A stretch of DNA of 64,000 nucleotides, from positions 1-64,000 of the forward strand of contig CANTAL010000101.1 in assembly GCA_947650365.1 (NCBI GenBank). Direction: 5' to 3'. The notes beneath the pieces were generated by a model, which saw nothing but the letters and a program-made list of their open reading frames with translations, made no database searches and was not told the origin of the DNA. Position 1 is the stretch's first letter, and each line of letters opens with the position of its first letter. The translations under genes and the position numbers were made by a program. This DNA is from Chamaelirium japonicum. Lineage: Eukaryota; Streptophyta; Magnoliopsida; Liliales; Melanthiaceae. Positions 27,163-40,952 of this stretch are shown one piece after another.

Positions 27163-28251
27163 CACGATCCATTCTAATCCATTCATACGATCCATTCTAA
27201 TTCATTCATACAATCCATTCTAATTCTTTCACACGATCCATTCTAATTCATTCGTAGGATCCATTCTAATTCATTCGTATAATCTATTCTATTTCATTCT
27301 TATGATCCATTCTTACTCATTCGTACGATCCATTCTAATTCATTCGGACGAATGTATCCATTCTAATTTATTCGTAAGATCCATTATAATTCATTCGTAC
27401 GATCCATTCTAATTCATTCGTATGATCCATTCTAATTCATTCGTCCGATCCATTCTAATTCATTCACACGAATATATCCATTCAAATTCATTCGTACGAT
27501 CCATTCTAATTCATTCGTACGATCCATTCTAATTCATTCATAAGATCCATTCTAATTCATTCTTATGATCCATTCTAATTCATTCATACGATCCATTCTA
27601 ATTTATTCGCACGAATGTATCCATTCTAGTTCATTCGTACGATCCATTCTAATTCATTTGTACGGTCCATTCTAATTCATTCGCACGATCCATTCTAATT
27701 CATTCGTATGATCCATTGTAATTCATTCATACGATCCATTCTAATTCATTCGTACGATCCATTCTAATTCATTCGCACAAATGTATCCATTCTAATTCAT
27801 TCGTACGATCCATTCTAATTCATTCGCACGATCCATTCTAATTCATTCGTACGATCCATTCTAATTCATTCGCACGATCTGTTCTTATTCATTCGCACAA
27901 TCCATTCTAATTCATTCGCACGAATGTATCCATTCTAATTCATTCATACGATCCATTCTAATTCATTCGTACGATCCATTCTAATTCACTCATACGATCC
28001 ATTCTAATACATTCATACGATCCATTCTAATTCATTTGCACGAATATATCCATTCTAATTCATTCGTACGATCCATTCTAATTCCTTCGAACGATCCATT
28101 CTAATTCATTCGTACGATCTATTCTAATTCATTCGTACGATCCATTCTAATTCATTCGTATGATCCATTCTAATTTCTTCGTACGATCCATTCTAATTCA
28201 TTCGTACGATCCATTCTAATTCATTCATACAATCTATTCTAATTCATTCGT
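27140..28251 (-). repeat. Satellite block 32, - orientation
   Basis: Reverse units in the first copy of the 5.45-kb duplication. It ends in CATTCGTACGAATG (28,245-28,258). Confidence 0.95.
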
Positions 28252-29117
28252 ACGAATGGATACATTCGTGTGAATGAATTAGAATGGATCGTACGAATGA
28301 GTAAGAATGGATCGTACGAATGAAAGAGAATGGATTGCACGAATGAATTAGAATGGATCGTACGAATGAATTAGAATGGATCGTGTGAAAGAATTAGAAT
28401 GGATTGTATGAATGAATTAGAATGGATCGTACGAATGAATTAGAATGGATCGTACGAAGGAATTAGAATGGATCGTAAGAATGAATTACAATGGATCGTA
28501 CGAATGAATTAGAATGGATCGTACGAAGGAATTAGAATGGATCGTACGAATGAATTAGAATGGATCGTACGAATGAATTAGAATGGATCGTACGAATGAA
28601 TTAGAATAGATCGTACGAATGAATTAGAATGGATCGTACGATCCATTCTAATTCATTAGCATGGATCGTGCTAATGAATTAGAATGAAATATACGAATGA
28701 ATTAGAATGGATCGTAGAATGGATCGTACGAATGATTTTGAATGAATTAGAATGGATCGTACGAATGAATTAGAATAGATCATAGGAATGAATTAGAATG
28801 GATCGTGCAAATGAATTAGAATGGATACATTCGTGCGAATGAATTAGAATGGATCGTGCGAATGAATTAGAATGGATCGTACGAATGAATTAGAATGGAT
28901 ATATTTGAACGAATAAATAAGAATGGATCATACGAATGAATTAGAATGGATCGTACGAATGAATTAGAATTGATAGTGCGAATGAATTAGAATCGATCGT
29001 ACGAATGAATTAGAATGGATCGTACGAATCAATTAGAATGGATTGTATGAATGAATTAGATTGGATCGTACGAATGAATTAGAATGGATCGTACGAAGGA
29101 ATTAGAATGGATCGTAC
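28252..29117 (+). repeat. Satellite block 33, + orientation
   Basis: Forward units with the short hairpin at 28,643-28,687. The join between the two 5.45-kb copies lies inside it at about 29,030, in the rare variant GTACGAATCAATTAG. Confidence 0.94.
28643..28687. repeat. 19-bp-arm hairpin (H1 copy 1)
   Basis: The same hairpin as at 2527, with the same 7-bp loop. The right arm ends GAATGA instead of GAATGG. Confidence 0.92.
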
Positions 29118-32100
29118 ACATTCGTACGATCCATTCTAATTCCTTCGTACGATCCATTCTAATTCATTCGTACGATCCATTCTAATTCATTCGTGCAATC
29201 TATTCTAATTCATTCGTACGATCCATTCTAATTCATTCGTACGATCCATTCTAATTCATTCATACAATCCATTCTAATTTATTCGCACGAATGTATCCAT
29301 TCTAATTCATTCGTACGATCCATTCTAATTCATTGGCACAATCTATTCTAATTCATTCATACGATCCATTCTAATTCATTCGCACGAATGTATCCATTCT
29401 AATTCATTCATACGATCCATTCTACTTCATTCGTACTATCCGTTCTAATTCACTCATACGATCCATTCTAATTCATTCATACGATCCATTCTAATTCATT
29501 TGCACGAATATATCCATTCTAATTCATTCGTACGATCCATTCTAATTCCTTCGTACGATCCATTCTATTTCCTTCGTACGATCCATTCTATTTCATTCGT
29601 ATGATCTATTCTAATTCCATCGTACGATCCATTCTAATTCCTTCGTATCCATTCTAATTCACTCATACGATCCATTCTAATTCATTAGTACGATCCATTC
29701 TAATTCATTCATACAATCCATTCTAATTCATTCGCACGAATGTATCCATTCTAATTCATTCGTACGATCAGTTCTAATTCATTCACAAAATCTAGTCTAA
29801 TTCATTCATACGATCCATTCTAATTCATTCACATGAATGTATCCATTCTAATTCATTCATATGATCCATTCTAATTCATTCGTACGATCCATTCTAATTC
29901 ACTCATACGATCCATTCTAATACATTCATACAATCCATTCTAATTCATTTGCTAGAATATATCCATTCTAATTCATTCGTACGATCCATTCTAATTCCTT
30001 CGTACGATCCATTCTAATTCATTCGTACGATCCATTCTAATTCATTTTCACGAATATATCCATTCTAATTCATTCGTACGATCCATTCTAATTCCTTCGT
30101 ACGATCCATTCTAATTCATTCGTACGATCTATTCTAATTCATTCGTACGATCCATTCTAATTCATTCGTACGATCCATTCTAATTCCTTCGTACGATCCC
30201 TTCTAATTCATTCGTACGATCCATTCTAATTCATTCATACAATCCATTCTAATTCTTTCACACGATCCATTCTAATTCTAATTCATTCGCACAAATTTAT
30301 CCATTCTAGTTCATTCGTACGATCCATTCGAAATCATTCGCACGATCCATTCTAATTCATTCATACGATCCATTCTAATTCATTCATACAATCCATTCTA
30401 ATTCTTTCGCATGAATGTATCCATTCTAATTCATTCGCACGAATGTATCCATTCTAATTCATTCGTACGATCCATTCTAATTCATTCGTATGATCCATTC
30501 TAATTCATTCATACAATCCATTCCAATTCTTTCACACGATCCATTCTAATTCATTCGTATGATCCATTCTAATTCATTCGCACAATCCATTCTATTTCAT
30601 TCGTACGATCCATTCTTACTCATTGGTACGATCCATTCTAATTCATTCGCACGAATGTATCTATTCTAATTCATTCGTATGATCTATTCTAATTCATTCG
30701 CATGAATGTAACCATTCTAATTCATTCATTTGATCCATTCTAATTCATTCGTACCATCCATTCTAATTCATTCGTCCGATCCATTCTAATTCATTCGCAC
30801 GAATGTATCCATTCTAATTCATTCGTACGATCCATTCTAATTCATTCATACAATCCATTCTAATTCTGTCACACGATCCATTCTAATTCATTCGTACGAT
30901 CCATTCTAATTCATTCGCACAATCCATTCTATTTCATTCGTACGATCCATTCTTACTCATTGGTACGATCCATTCTAATTCATTCGCACGAATGTATCCA
31001 TTCTAATTCATTCGTAGGAATCCATTCTAATTCATTCGTACAATCTATTCTATTTCATTCGTACGATCCATTCTTACTCATTCGTATGATCCATTCTAAT
31101 TCATTCGGGCGAATGTATCCATTCTAATTTATTTGTACGATCCCTTCTAATTCATTCGTACGATCCATTCTAATTCATTTGTACGATCCATTCTAATTCA
31201 TTCGTCCGATCCATTCTAGTTCATTCGCGCAAATGTATCCATTCTAATTCATTCATACGATCCATTCTAATTTATTCGTACGATCCATTCTAATTCATTC
31301 GTAAGATCCATTCTAATTCATTCGTACGATCCATTCTAATTCATTTGTACGATCCATTCTAATTCATTCGCACGAATGTATCCATTCTAGTTCATTCGTA
31401 CGATCCATTCTAATTCATTCGTACGATCCATTCTAATTCATTCGCACGATCCATTCTAATTCATTCATACGATCCATTCTAATTCATTCATACGATCCAT
31501 TCTAATTCAATCGTACGATCCATTCTAATTCATTCGCACAAATGTATCCATTCTAATTCATTCGTACGATCCATTCTAATTCATTCGCACGATCCATTCT
31601 AATTCATTCATATGATCCATTCTAATTCTTTCACACGATCCATTCTAATTCATTCGTATGATCCAATCTAATTCATTCGCACGATCCATTCTAATTCATT
31701 CGTACGATCCATTCTAATTCATTCATACGATCCATTCTAATTCATTCGTACGATCCATTCTAATTCATTCGCACAAATGTATCCATTCTAATTCATTCGT
31801 ACGATCCATTCTAATTCATTCGCACGATCCATTCTAATTCATTCGTACGATCCATTCTAATTCATTCGTACAATCCATTCTAATTCATTCGTATGATCCA
31901 TTCTAATTAATTCGTATGATCCATTCTAATTCATTCGTATGATTCATTCTAATTCATTCATATAATCCATTCTAATTCATTCGCACGAATGTATCCATTC
32001 TAATTAATTCGTACGATCCATTCTAATTCATTCGTATGATCTATTCTTATTCATTCGTACGATCCAGTCTAATTGATTCGCACGGTCCATTCTAATTCAT

Positions 32101-32230
32101 TCGCACGAATGTATCCATTCTAATTCATTCGTACGATCCATTCTAATTCATTAATATGATCCATTCTAATTCATTCGTACGATCCGTTCTAATTCATATG
32201 CACAAAGGTATCCATTCTAATTCATTCGCA
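29118..32230 (-). repeat. Satellite block 34, long - orientation
   Basis: The second copy of block 30, offset 5,486 bp up to about 31.5 kb and 5,417 bp after it. A few single-base differences are visible, for example CGCGCAAATG near 31,226 against CGCACAAATG. Confidence 0.95.
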
Positions 32231-32555
32231 CGAAAGAATTAGAATGGATTGTATGAAAGAATTAGAATAGATCGTGCGAACGAATTAGAATGGATCGAAC
32301 GAATAAATTAGAATGGATCGTACGAATGAGTAAGAATGGATCGTACGAATGAATTAGAATGGATCGTACGAATAAATTAGAATGGATACATTCGTCCGAA
32401 TGAATTAGAATGGATCAAACGAATGAGTAAGAATGGATCGTACGAATGAAATAGAATAGATTGTACGAATGAATTAGAATGGATCCTACGAATGAATTAG
32501 AATGGATCGTGTGAAAGAATTAGAATGGATTGTTTGAATGAATTAGAATGAATTC
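32231..32555 (+). repeat. Satellite block 35, + orientation
   Basis: The second copy of block 31, including the same GTTTGAATG variant before the junction. Confidence 0.95.
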
Positions 32556-32578
32556 GTACGATCCATTCGAATTCATTC
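32546..32578. repeat. + to - switch junction, type J2
   Basis: Perfect arms and - sense spacer. Duplicate of the junction at 27,130. Confidence 0.95.
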
Positions 32579-33668
32579 GCACGATCCATTCTAATCCATT
32601 CATACGATCCATTCTAATTCATTCATACAATCCATTCTAATTCTTTCACACGATCCATTCTAATTCATTCGTAGGATCCATTCTAATTCATTCGTATAAT
32701 CTATTCTATTTCATTCTTATGATCCATTCTTACTCATTCGTACGATCCATTCTAATTCATTCGGACGAATGTATCCATTCTAATTTATTCGTAAGATCCA
32801 TTATAATTCATTCGTACGATCCATTCTAATTCATTCGTATGATCCATTCTAATTCATTCGTCCGATCCATTCTAATTCATTCACACGAATATATCCATTC
32901 AAATTCATTCGTACGATCCATTCTAATTCATTCGTACGATCCATTCTAATTCATTCATAAGATCCATTCTAATTCATTCTTATGATCCATTCTAATTCAT
33001 TCATACGATCCATTCTAATTTATTCGCACGAATGTATCCATTCTAGTTCATTCGTACGATCCATTCTAATTCATTTGTACGGTCCATTCTAATTCATTCG
33101 CACGATCCATTCTAATTCATTCGTATGATCCATTCTAATTCATTCATACGATCCATTCTAATTCATTCGTACGATCCATTCTAATTCATTCGCACAAATG
33201 TATCCATTCTAATTCATTCGTACGATCCATTCTAATTCATTCGCACGATCCATTCTAATTCATTCGTACGATCCATTCTAATTCATTCGCACGATCTGTT
33301 CTTATTCATTCGCACAATCCATTCTAATTCATTCGCACGAATGTATCCATTCTAATTCATTCATACGATCCATTCTATTTCATTCGTACGATCCATTCTA
33401 ATTCACTCATACGATCCATTCTAATACATTCATACGATCCATTCTAATTCATTTGCACGAATATATCCATTCTAATTCATTCGTACGATCCATTCTAATT
33501 CCTTCGAACGATCCATTCTAATTCATTCGTACGATCTATTCTAATTCATTCGTACGATCCATTCTAATTCATTCGTATGATCCATTCTAATTTCTTCGTA
33601 CGATCCATTCTAATTCATTCGTACGATCCATTCTAATTCATTCATACAATCTATTCTAATTCATTCGT
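32556..33668 (-). repeat. Satellite block 36, - orientation
   Basis: The second copy of block 32. Differences seen include CTATTTCATT near 33,377 against CTAATTCATT in the first copy. It ends in CATTCGTACGAATG (33,662-33,675). Confidence 0.95.
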
Positions 33669-35185
33669 ACGAATGGATACATTCGTGTGAATGAATTAGA
33701 ATGGATCGTACGAATGAGTAAGAATGGATCGTACGAATGAAAGAGAATGGATTGCACGAATGAATTAGAATGGATCGTACGAATGAATTAGAATGGATCG
33801 TGTGAAAGAATTAGAATGGATTGTATGAATGAATTAGAATGGATCGTACGAATGAATTAGAATGGATCGTACGAAGGAATTAGAATGGATCGTAAGAATG
33901 AATTACAATGGATCGTACGAATGAATTAGAATGGATCGTACGAAGGAATTAGAATGGATCGTACGAATGAATTAGAATGGATCGTACGAATGAATTAGAA
34001 TGGATCGTACGAATGAATTAGAATAGATCGTACGAATGAATTAGAATGGATCGTACGATCCATTCTAATTCATTAGCATGGATCGTGCTAATGAATTAGA
34101 ATGAAATATACGAATGAATTAGAATGGATCGTAGAATGGATCGTACGAATGATTTTGAATGAATTAGAATGGATCGTACGAATGAATTAGAATAGATCAT
34201 AGGAATGAATTAGAATGGATCGTGCAAATGAATTAGAATGGATACATTCGTGCGAATGAATTAGAATGGATCGTGCGAATGAATTAGAATGGATCGTACG
34301 AATGAATTAGAATGGATATATTTGAACGAATAAATAAGAATGGATCATACGAATGAATTAGAATGGATCGTACGAATGAATTAGAATTGATAGTGCGAAT
34401 GAATTAGAATCGATCGTACGAATGAATTAGAATGGATCGTACGAATGAATTAGAATGGATCATACGAATGAGTAAGAATGGATCGTACGAATCAATTAGA
34501 ATGGATCGTACGAATGAATTAGAATGGATCGTACGAATAAATTAGAATGGATACATTCGTGCGAATGAATAAAAATGGGTCGTGCGAATCCATTAGACTG
34601 GATCGTGCGAATGAATAAGAATGGATCATACGAATGAATTAGAATGGATTGTATGAATGAATTAGAATGGATCGTACGAATGAATTAGAATGGATCATAC
34701 GAATTAATTAGAATGGATCATACGAATGAATTAGAATGGATCGTACGAATGAATTAGAATGGATCGTACGAACGAACTAGAATGGATCGTACGAATGAAT
34801 TAGAATGGATCGTACGAATAAATTAGAATGGATACATTCGTCCGAATGAATTAGAATGGATCATACGAATGAGTAAAAATGGATCGGACGAATGAATTAG
34901 AATGGATCGTACGAATGAATTAGAATGGATCAAATGAATGAATTAGAATGGTTACATTCATGCGAATGAATTAGAATGGATCGTACGAATGGATTAGAAT
35001 GGATACATTCGAGCGAATGAATTAGAATGGCTCGTACGAATGAATTAGAATGGATCGTACGAATGCATTAGAATGGATTCTACGAATGGATTAGAATGGA
35101 TACCTTTGTGCATATGAATTAGAATGGATCGTACGAATGAATTAGAATGGATGGTACGAATGAATTAGAATGGATACATTCGTGC
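33669..35185 (+). repeat. Satellite block 37, + orientation
   Basis: The second copy of block 33 up to about 34,446, then mosaic units. The reverse-sense CATATG module runs about 34,930-35,115 and ends in a hairpin left arm (35,098-35,185). Confidence 0.94.
34060..34104. repeat. 19-bp-arm hairpin (H1 copy 2)
   Basis: Copy of the hairpin at 28,643, offset 5,417 bp. Confidence 0.92.
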
Positions 35186-35317
35186 ACGATCCATTCTAAT
35201 TCATTCGCACGAATGTATCCATTCTAATTCATTCGTACGATCCATTCTAATTCATTAATATGATCCATTCTAATTCATTCGTACGATCCATTCTAATTCA
35301 TATGCACAAAGGTATCC
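35098..35317. repeat. 88/111-bp inverted repeat with flipped 21-bp spacer
   Basis: Same arms as at 3959, but the left arm (35,098-35,185) is one 23-bp unit shorter, and the 21-bp spacer (35,186-35,206) is the exact reverse complement of the spacer at 13,474. The right arm is 35,207-35,317. Confidence 0.92.
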
Positions 35318-35351
35318 ATTCTAATTCATTCGTACGATCCATTCTAATTCA
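35186..35351 (-). repeat. Satellite block 38, short - island
   Basis: A 166-bp reverse island beginning with a 21-bp spacer and containing the 111-bp right hairpin arm (35,207-35,317). It ends TTCAGGATCGTACG. Confidence 0.93.
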
Positions 35352-36752
35352 GGATCGTACGAATGAATTAGAATGGATATATTCGTGCGAATGAATTAGA
35401 ATTGATCATACAAATGAATTAGAATGGATCGTGCAAATGAATTAGAATGGATCGTACGAATGAATTAGAATGGATCGTACGAATGAACTAGAATGGATAC
35501 ATTCGTGCGAATGAATTAGAATGGATCGTACAAATGAATTAGAATGGATCATACGAATGAATTAGAATGGATCGTACGAATGAATTAGAATGGATCGTAC
35601 GAATGAACTAGAATGGATCGTACGAATGAACTAGAATGGATACATTCGTGCGAATGAATTAGAATGGATCGTACGAATGAATTAGAATGGATCGTACGAA
35701 TGAATTAGAATGGATCGTACGAATGAATTAGAATGGATCTTACGAATTAATTAGAATGGATCGTATGAATGAATTAGAATGCATCGTGCGAATGAATTCG
35801 AATGGATCGCATGATCTATTCGAATAGAATGGATCGTATGAATGAATTAGAATGGATCGGGCGAATGAATTAGAATGGATCGTATGAATGAATTAGAATG
35901 GATCGTATGAATGAATTAGAATGGATCGTGCGAATGAATTAGAATGGATCGTACGAATGAATTGGAATGGATCGTACGAATGAATTAGAATGGATCATAC
36001 GAATGAATTAGAATGGATCATACGAATAAGTAAGAATGGATCATACGAATGAAATAGAATGGATTGTACGAATGAATTAGAATGGATACATTCGTGCGAA
36101 TGAATTAGAATGGATCGTACGAATGAATTAGAATGGATCGTACGAATGAATTAGAATGGATCGTACGAATGAATTAGAATGCATCGTACGAAAGAATTAG
36201 AATGGATATATTCGTGCGAATGAATTAGAATAGATCATACGAATGAATTAGACTGGATCGTACGAATGAATTTGAATGGATACATTTGGGCGAATGAATC
36301 TAAATAGATTGTATGAATGAATTACAATGGATCGTACGAATGAATTAGAATGGATCGTACGAATGAATTAGAATAGCTCATACGAATGAATTAGAATGAA
36401 TCGTATGAATGAATTAGAATGGTTACATTCATGCGAATGAATTAGAATAGATCGTACGAATGAATTAGAATGGATCGTACGAATAAATTAGAATGGATCG
36501 TGGGAATGAATTAGAATGGATCGTACGAATGAATTAGAATGGATCCACCGAATGAGTTAGAATGGATCATACGAATGAATTAGAATGGATTGTACGAATG
36601 AATTAGAATGGATAATGCGAATGGATTAGAATGGATCGTATGAATGAATAAGAATGGATCGTACGAATGAATTAGAATGGATCGTGCGAATGAATTAGCA
36701 TGAATCATACGAATGTATTAGAATGGATCGTACGAATGAATTAGAATGAATC
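35352..36752 (+). repeat. Satellite block 39, + orientation
   Basis: Forward units with the cruciform landmark at 35,796-35,825 (one arm mismatch). From there it runs parallel to block 21 at an offset of about 18.4 kb. Confidence 0.94.
35796..35825 (+). repeat. Cruciform landmark, + sense, one arm mismatch
   Basis: The right arm reads GATCTATTCGAAT, breaking one base pair. It lies 18,367 bp from the previous + copy. Confidence 0.94.
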
Positions 36753-37434
36753 GTACGATCCATTCTAATTCATTCGCACGAATGTATCCATTCTAGTTCA
36801 TTCGTACGATCCATTCTAGTTCATTCGTACGATCCATTCTAATTCATTCGTATGATCCATTCTAATTAATTCGTATGATCCATTCTAATTCATTCGTACG
36901 ATCCATTCTAATTCATTCATACAATCCATTCTAATTCATTCGCACGAATGTATCCATTCTAATTAATTCGTACGATCCATTCTAATTCATTCGTATGATC
37001 CATTCTAATTTATTCACACAATCCATTCTATTTCATTCGTACGATCCATTCTTACTCATTGGTATGATCCATTCTAATTCATTCGCACGAATGTATCCAT
37101 TCTAATTCATTCGTACGAATCTATTCTAATTCATTCGTACAATCTATTCTATTTCATTCGTACGATCCATTCTTACTCATTCGTATGATCCATTCTAATT
37201 CATTCGGACGAATGTATCCATTCTAATTTATTCATACGATCCATTCTTATTCATTCGTACCATCCATTCTAATTCATTCGTACGATCCATTCTAATTCAT
37301 TCGTCCGATCCATTCTAATTCATTCGCACGAATGTATCCATTCTAATTCATTCGTACGGTCCATTCTAATTCATTCGCATAATCCATTCTATTTCATTCG
37401 TACGATCCATTCTTACTCATTCGTATGATCCATT
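36753..37434 (-). repeat. Satellite block 40, - orientation
   Basis: Reverse units parallel to block 22 (opening after GAATCGTACGATCC, ending CCATTATGGATAC), but shorter. Confidence 0.93.
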
Positions 37435-37868
37435 ATGGATACATTCGTGCGAATGAATTAGAATGGATCATACGAATGAGTAAGAATAGATCGTACGAAT
37501 GAAATAGAATGGATTGTGCGAATGAATTAGAATGGATTGTACGAATAAATTAGAATGGATCGTGTGAAAGAATTAGAATGGATTGTATGAATGAATTAGA
37601 ATAGATCGTATGATTGAATTAGAATGGATCGTACGAATGAATTAGAATAGATCGTACGAATGAATTAGAATGGATCGTACGAATGAATTAGAATGGATCG
37701 TACGAATGAATTAGAATGGATCATACGAATGAATTAGAATGGATCATACGAATGAGTAAGAATGGATCGTACGAATGAAATAGAATGGATTGTACGAATG
37801 AATTAGAATGGATACATTCATGCGAATGAATTAGAATGGATCGGACGATTGAATTAGAATGGATCGTA
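37435..37868 (+). repeat. Satellite block 41, + orientation
   Basis: Forward units that end GGATCGTACGATTCATTC, the same kind of switch as at 757. Confidence 0.93.
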
Positions 37869-39592
37869 CGATTCATTCTAATTCATTCGTACGAGCCATT
37901 CTAATACATTCGTACGATTTATGCTAATTCATTCACACGATCCATTCTAATTCATTCGTACGATCCATTCTTATTCATTCATACGATCCATTCTAATTCA
38001 TTCGCACAATCCATTCTAATTCATTCGTACAATCCATTCTAATTCATTCGTATGATCCATTCTAACTCATTCGGTGGATCCATTCTAATTCATTCGTACG
38101 ATCCATTCTAATTCATTCCCATGATCCATTCTAATTTATTCCTACGATCCATTGTAATTCATTCGTACGATCTATTCTAATTCATTCGCACGAATGTAAC
38201 CATTCTAATTCATTCATACGATTCATTCTAATTCATTCGTATGAGCTATTCTAATTCATTCGTACGATCCATTCTAATTCATTCGTACGATCCATTGTAA
38301 TTCATTCATACAATCCATTTAGGTTCATTCGCACAAATGTATCCATTCAAATTCATTCGTTCGATCTAGTCTAATTCATTCGTACGATCCATTCTAATTC
38401 ATTCGCACGAATATATCCATTCTAATTCTTTCGTACGATGCATTCTAATTCATTCATACGATCCATTCTATTTCATTCTCATAAATGAATCCATTCTAAT
38501 TCATTCATACGATCCATTCTAATTCATTTCTACGATCTATTCTAATTCATTCGCACGAATGTATCCATTTTAATTCATTCGTACGATCCATTCTAATTCA
38601 TTCGTACGATCTAATTCATTCATACGATCCATTCTAATTCATTCATACGATCGATTCTAATTCATTCGCACTATCCATTCTAATTCATTCGTACGATCCA
38701 TTCTAATTCATTCGTATGATCCATTCTAATTTATTCGTTCAAATATATCCATTCTAATTCATTCGTCCGATCCATTCTAATTCATTCGCACGATCCATTC
38801 AAATTCCTTCGCACGAATGTATCCATTCTAATTCATTTGCACGATCCATTCTAATTCATTCCTATGATCTATTCTAATTCATTCGTACGATCCATTCTAA
38901 TTCACTCGCTCGAGTGTATCCATTCTAATTCATTCGTACGATCCATTCTAATTCGTTCATATGATCCATTCTAATTCGTTCATACGATCCATTGTACGAT
39001 CCATTCTAATTCATTCGTATGATCCATTCTAATTCATTCCTACGATCTATTCTAATTCATTCGCTCGAATATATCCATTCGAATTCATTCGTACGATCCA
39101 TTCTAATTCTTTCACACGATCCATTCTAATTCATTCGTACGATCCATTCTAATTCATTCGTACGATCTATTCTAATTCATTCGTACGATCCATTCTAATT
39201 TCATTCGTACGATCCATTCTAATTCATTCGGTCGAATGTATCCATTCTAATCCATTCGTACGATCCAATCTAATCCATTCGTACGATCCATTCTAATTCA
39301 TTCGCATGAATGTAACCATTCTAATTCATTCATTTGATCCATTCTAATTCATTCGTACGATCAATTCTAATTCATTCGTCCGATCCATTCTAATTCATTC
39401 GCACGAATGTATCCATTCTAATCCATTCGTAAGATCCATTCTAATTCATTCGTACGATCCATTCTAATTCATTCGTACGATCCATTCTAATTCATTAATA
39501 TGATCCATTCTAATTCATGCGTACGATCCATTCTAATTCATATGCACAAAGGTATCCATTCTAATTCATTCGTACGATCCATTCTAATTCAG
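37869..39592 (-). repeat. Satellite block 42, - orientation
   Basis: Reverse units parallel to block 2 at an offset of about 37.1 kb over at least the first few hundred bp (shared CTCATTCGGTGGATCC). A truncated unit CCATTGTACGATCC lies near 38,992. Confidence 0.94.
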
Positions 39593-40144
39593 GATCGTAC
39601 GAATGAATTAGAATGGATACATTCGTGCGAATGAATTAGAATTGATCGTACGAATGAATTAGAATAGATCGTGCGAATGAATTAGAATGGATCGTACGAA
39701 TGAATTAGAATGGATCGTACGAATGAATTAGAATGGATCTTACGAATGAATTAGAATGGATTGTACGAATGAATTAGAATGGATCGTACGAATGAATTAG
39801 AATGGATACATTCGTGCGAATGAATTAGAATGGATCGGACGAATAAATTAGAATGGATCGTACGAATGAATTAGAATGGATCGTACGAATGAATTAGAAT
39901 GGATCGTACGAATAAATTAGAATGGATACATTCGTCCGAATGAATTAGAATGGATCATACGAATGAGTAAGAATGGATCGTACGAATGAAATAGAATAGA
40001 TTGTACGAATGAATTAGAATGGATCCTACGAATGAATTAGAATGGATCGTGTGAAAGAATTAGAATGGATTGTATGAATGAATTAGAATGGATCGTATGA
40101 ATGAATTAGAATGGATCGTGCGAATGAATTCGAATGGATCGTAC
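39593..40144 (+). repeat. Satellite block 43, + orientation
   Basis: Forward units opening after TTCAGGATCGTACG and ending in the fifth copy of the pre-junction module. Confidence 0.94.
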
Positions 40145-40154
40145 GAATTCATTC
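40122..40154. repeat. + to - switch junction, type J1
   Basis: Same arms and + sense spacer. This is the fifth copy in the window. Confidence 0.95.
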
Positions 40155-40529
40155 TAATTCATTCATACAATCCATTCTAATTCTTTCACAAGATCCATTC
40201 TAATTCATTCGTACGTTCCATTCTAATTCATTAGCACGATCCATGCTAATTCATTCGTTCGATCAATTCTAATTCATTAGCACGATCCATTCTAATTCAT
40301 TCGTACGATCCATTCTAATTCCTTCGTACGATCCATTCTAATTCATTCGTACGATCCATTCTAATTCATTCGTACGATCCATTCTAATTCCTTCGTACGA
40401 TCCATTCTAATTCATTCATACGATCCATTCTAATTCATTCGTGCAATCCATTCTATTTCATTCGTACGATCCATTCTTACTCATTCGTACGATCCATTCT
40501 AATTCATTCACACGAATGTATCCATTCGT
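40145..40529 (-). repeat. Satellite block 44, - orientation
   Basis: Reverse units parallel to block 26. It ends in CATTCGTACGAATG (40,523-40,536). Confidence 0.93.
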
Positions 40530-40952
40530 ACGAATGAATTAGAATAGATTATACGAATGAATTAGAATAGATCGTATGAATGAATTAGAATGGATCGTAC
40601 GAAGGAATTAGAATGGATCGTACGAATGAATTAGAATGGATCGTACAAATGAATTAGAATAGATCGTACGAATGAATTAGAATGGATCGTACGAAAAAAT
40701 TAGAATGGATCGTACGAATGAATTAGAATGGATATATTCGTGCAAATGAATTAGAATGGATCGTATGAATGTATTAGAATGGATCGTATGAGTGAATTAG
40801 AATGGATCGTACGAATGAATTAGAATGGATTGTATGAATGAATTAGAATGGATCGTACGAATGAATTAGAATGGATCATACGAATTAATTAGAATGGATC
40901 GTACGAATGAATTAGAATGGATCGTACGAATGAATTAGAATGGATACATTCG
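40530..40952 (+). repeat. Satellite block 45, + orientation
   Basis: Forward units parallel to block 27. It ends GGATACATTCGTGTGATCC. Confidence 0.93.

Larger units (their letters stand above)
23545..29030. repeat. Higher-order repeat H1, copy 1 (5,486 bp)
   Basis: First copy of a head-to-tail segmental duplication. Anchors checked at offset 5,486 are CGTACACATTCG (23,627/29,113) and CATTCTAATTCATTTGCACG (24,001/29,487). It contains parts of blocks 29-33, so orientation switches were duplicated along with the DNA. Confidence 0.93.
29031..34446. repeat. Higher-order repeat H1, copy 2 (~5,416 bp)
   Basis: Second copy, directly adjacent. After about 31.5 kb the offset falls to 5,417 (anchor GATCCGTTCTAATTC at 26,764/32,181) because copy 1 has a three-unit, 69-bp local duplication. 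Only a handful of base differences were seen, so the duplication is recent or homogenised. Confidence 0.93.
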
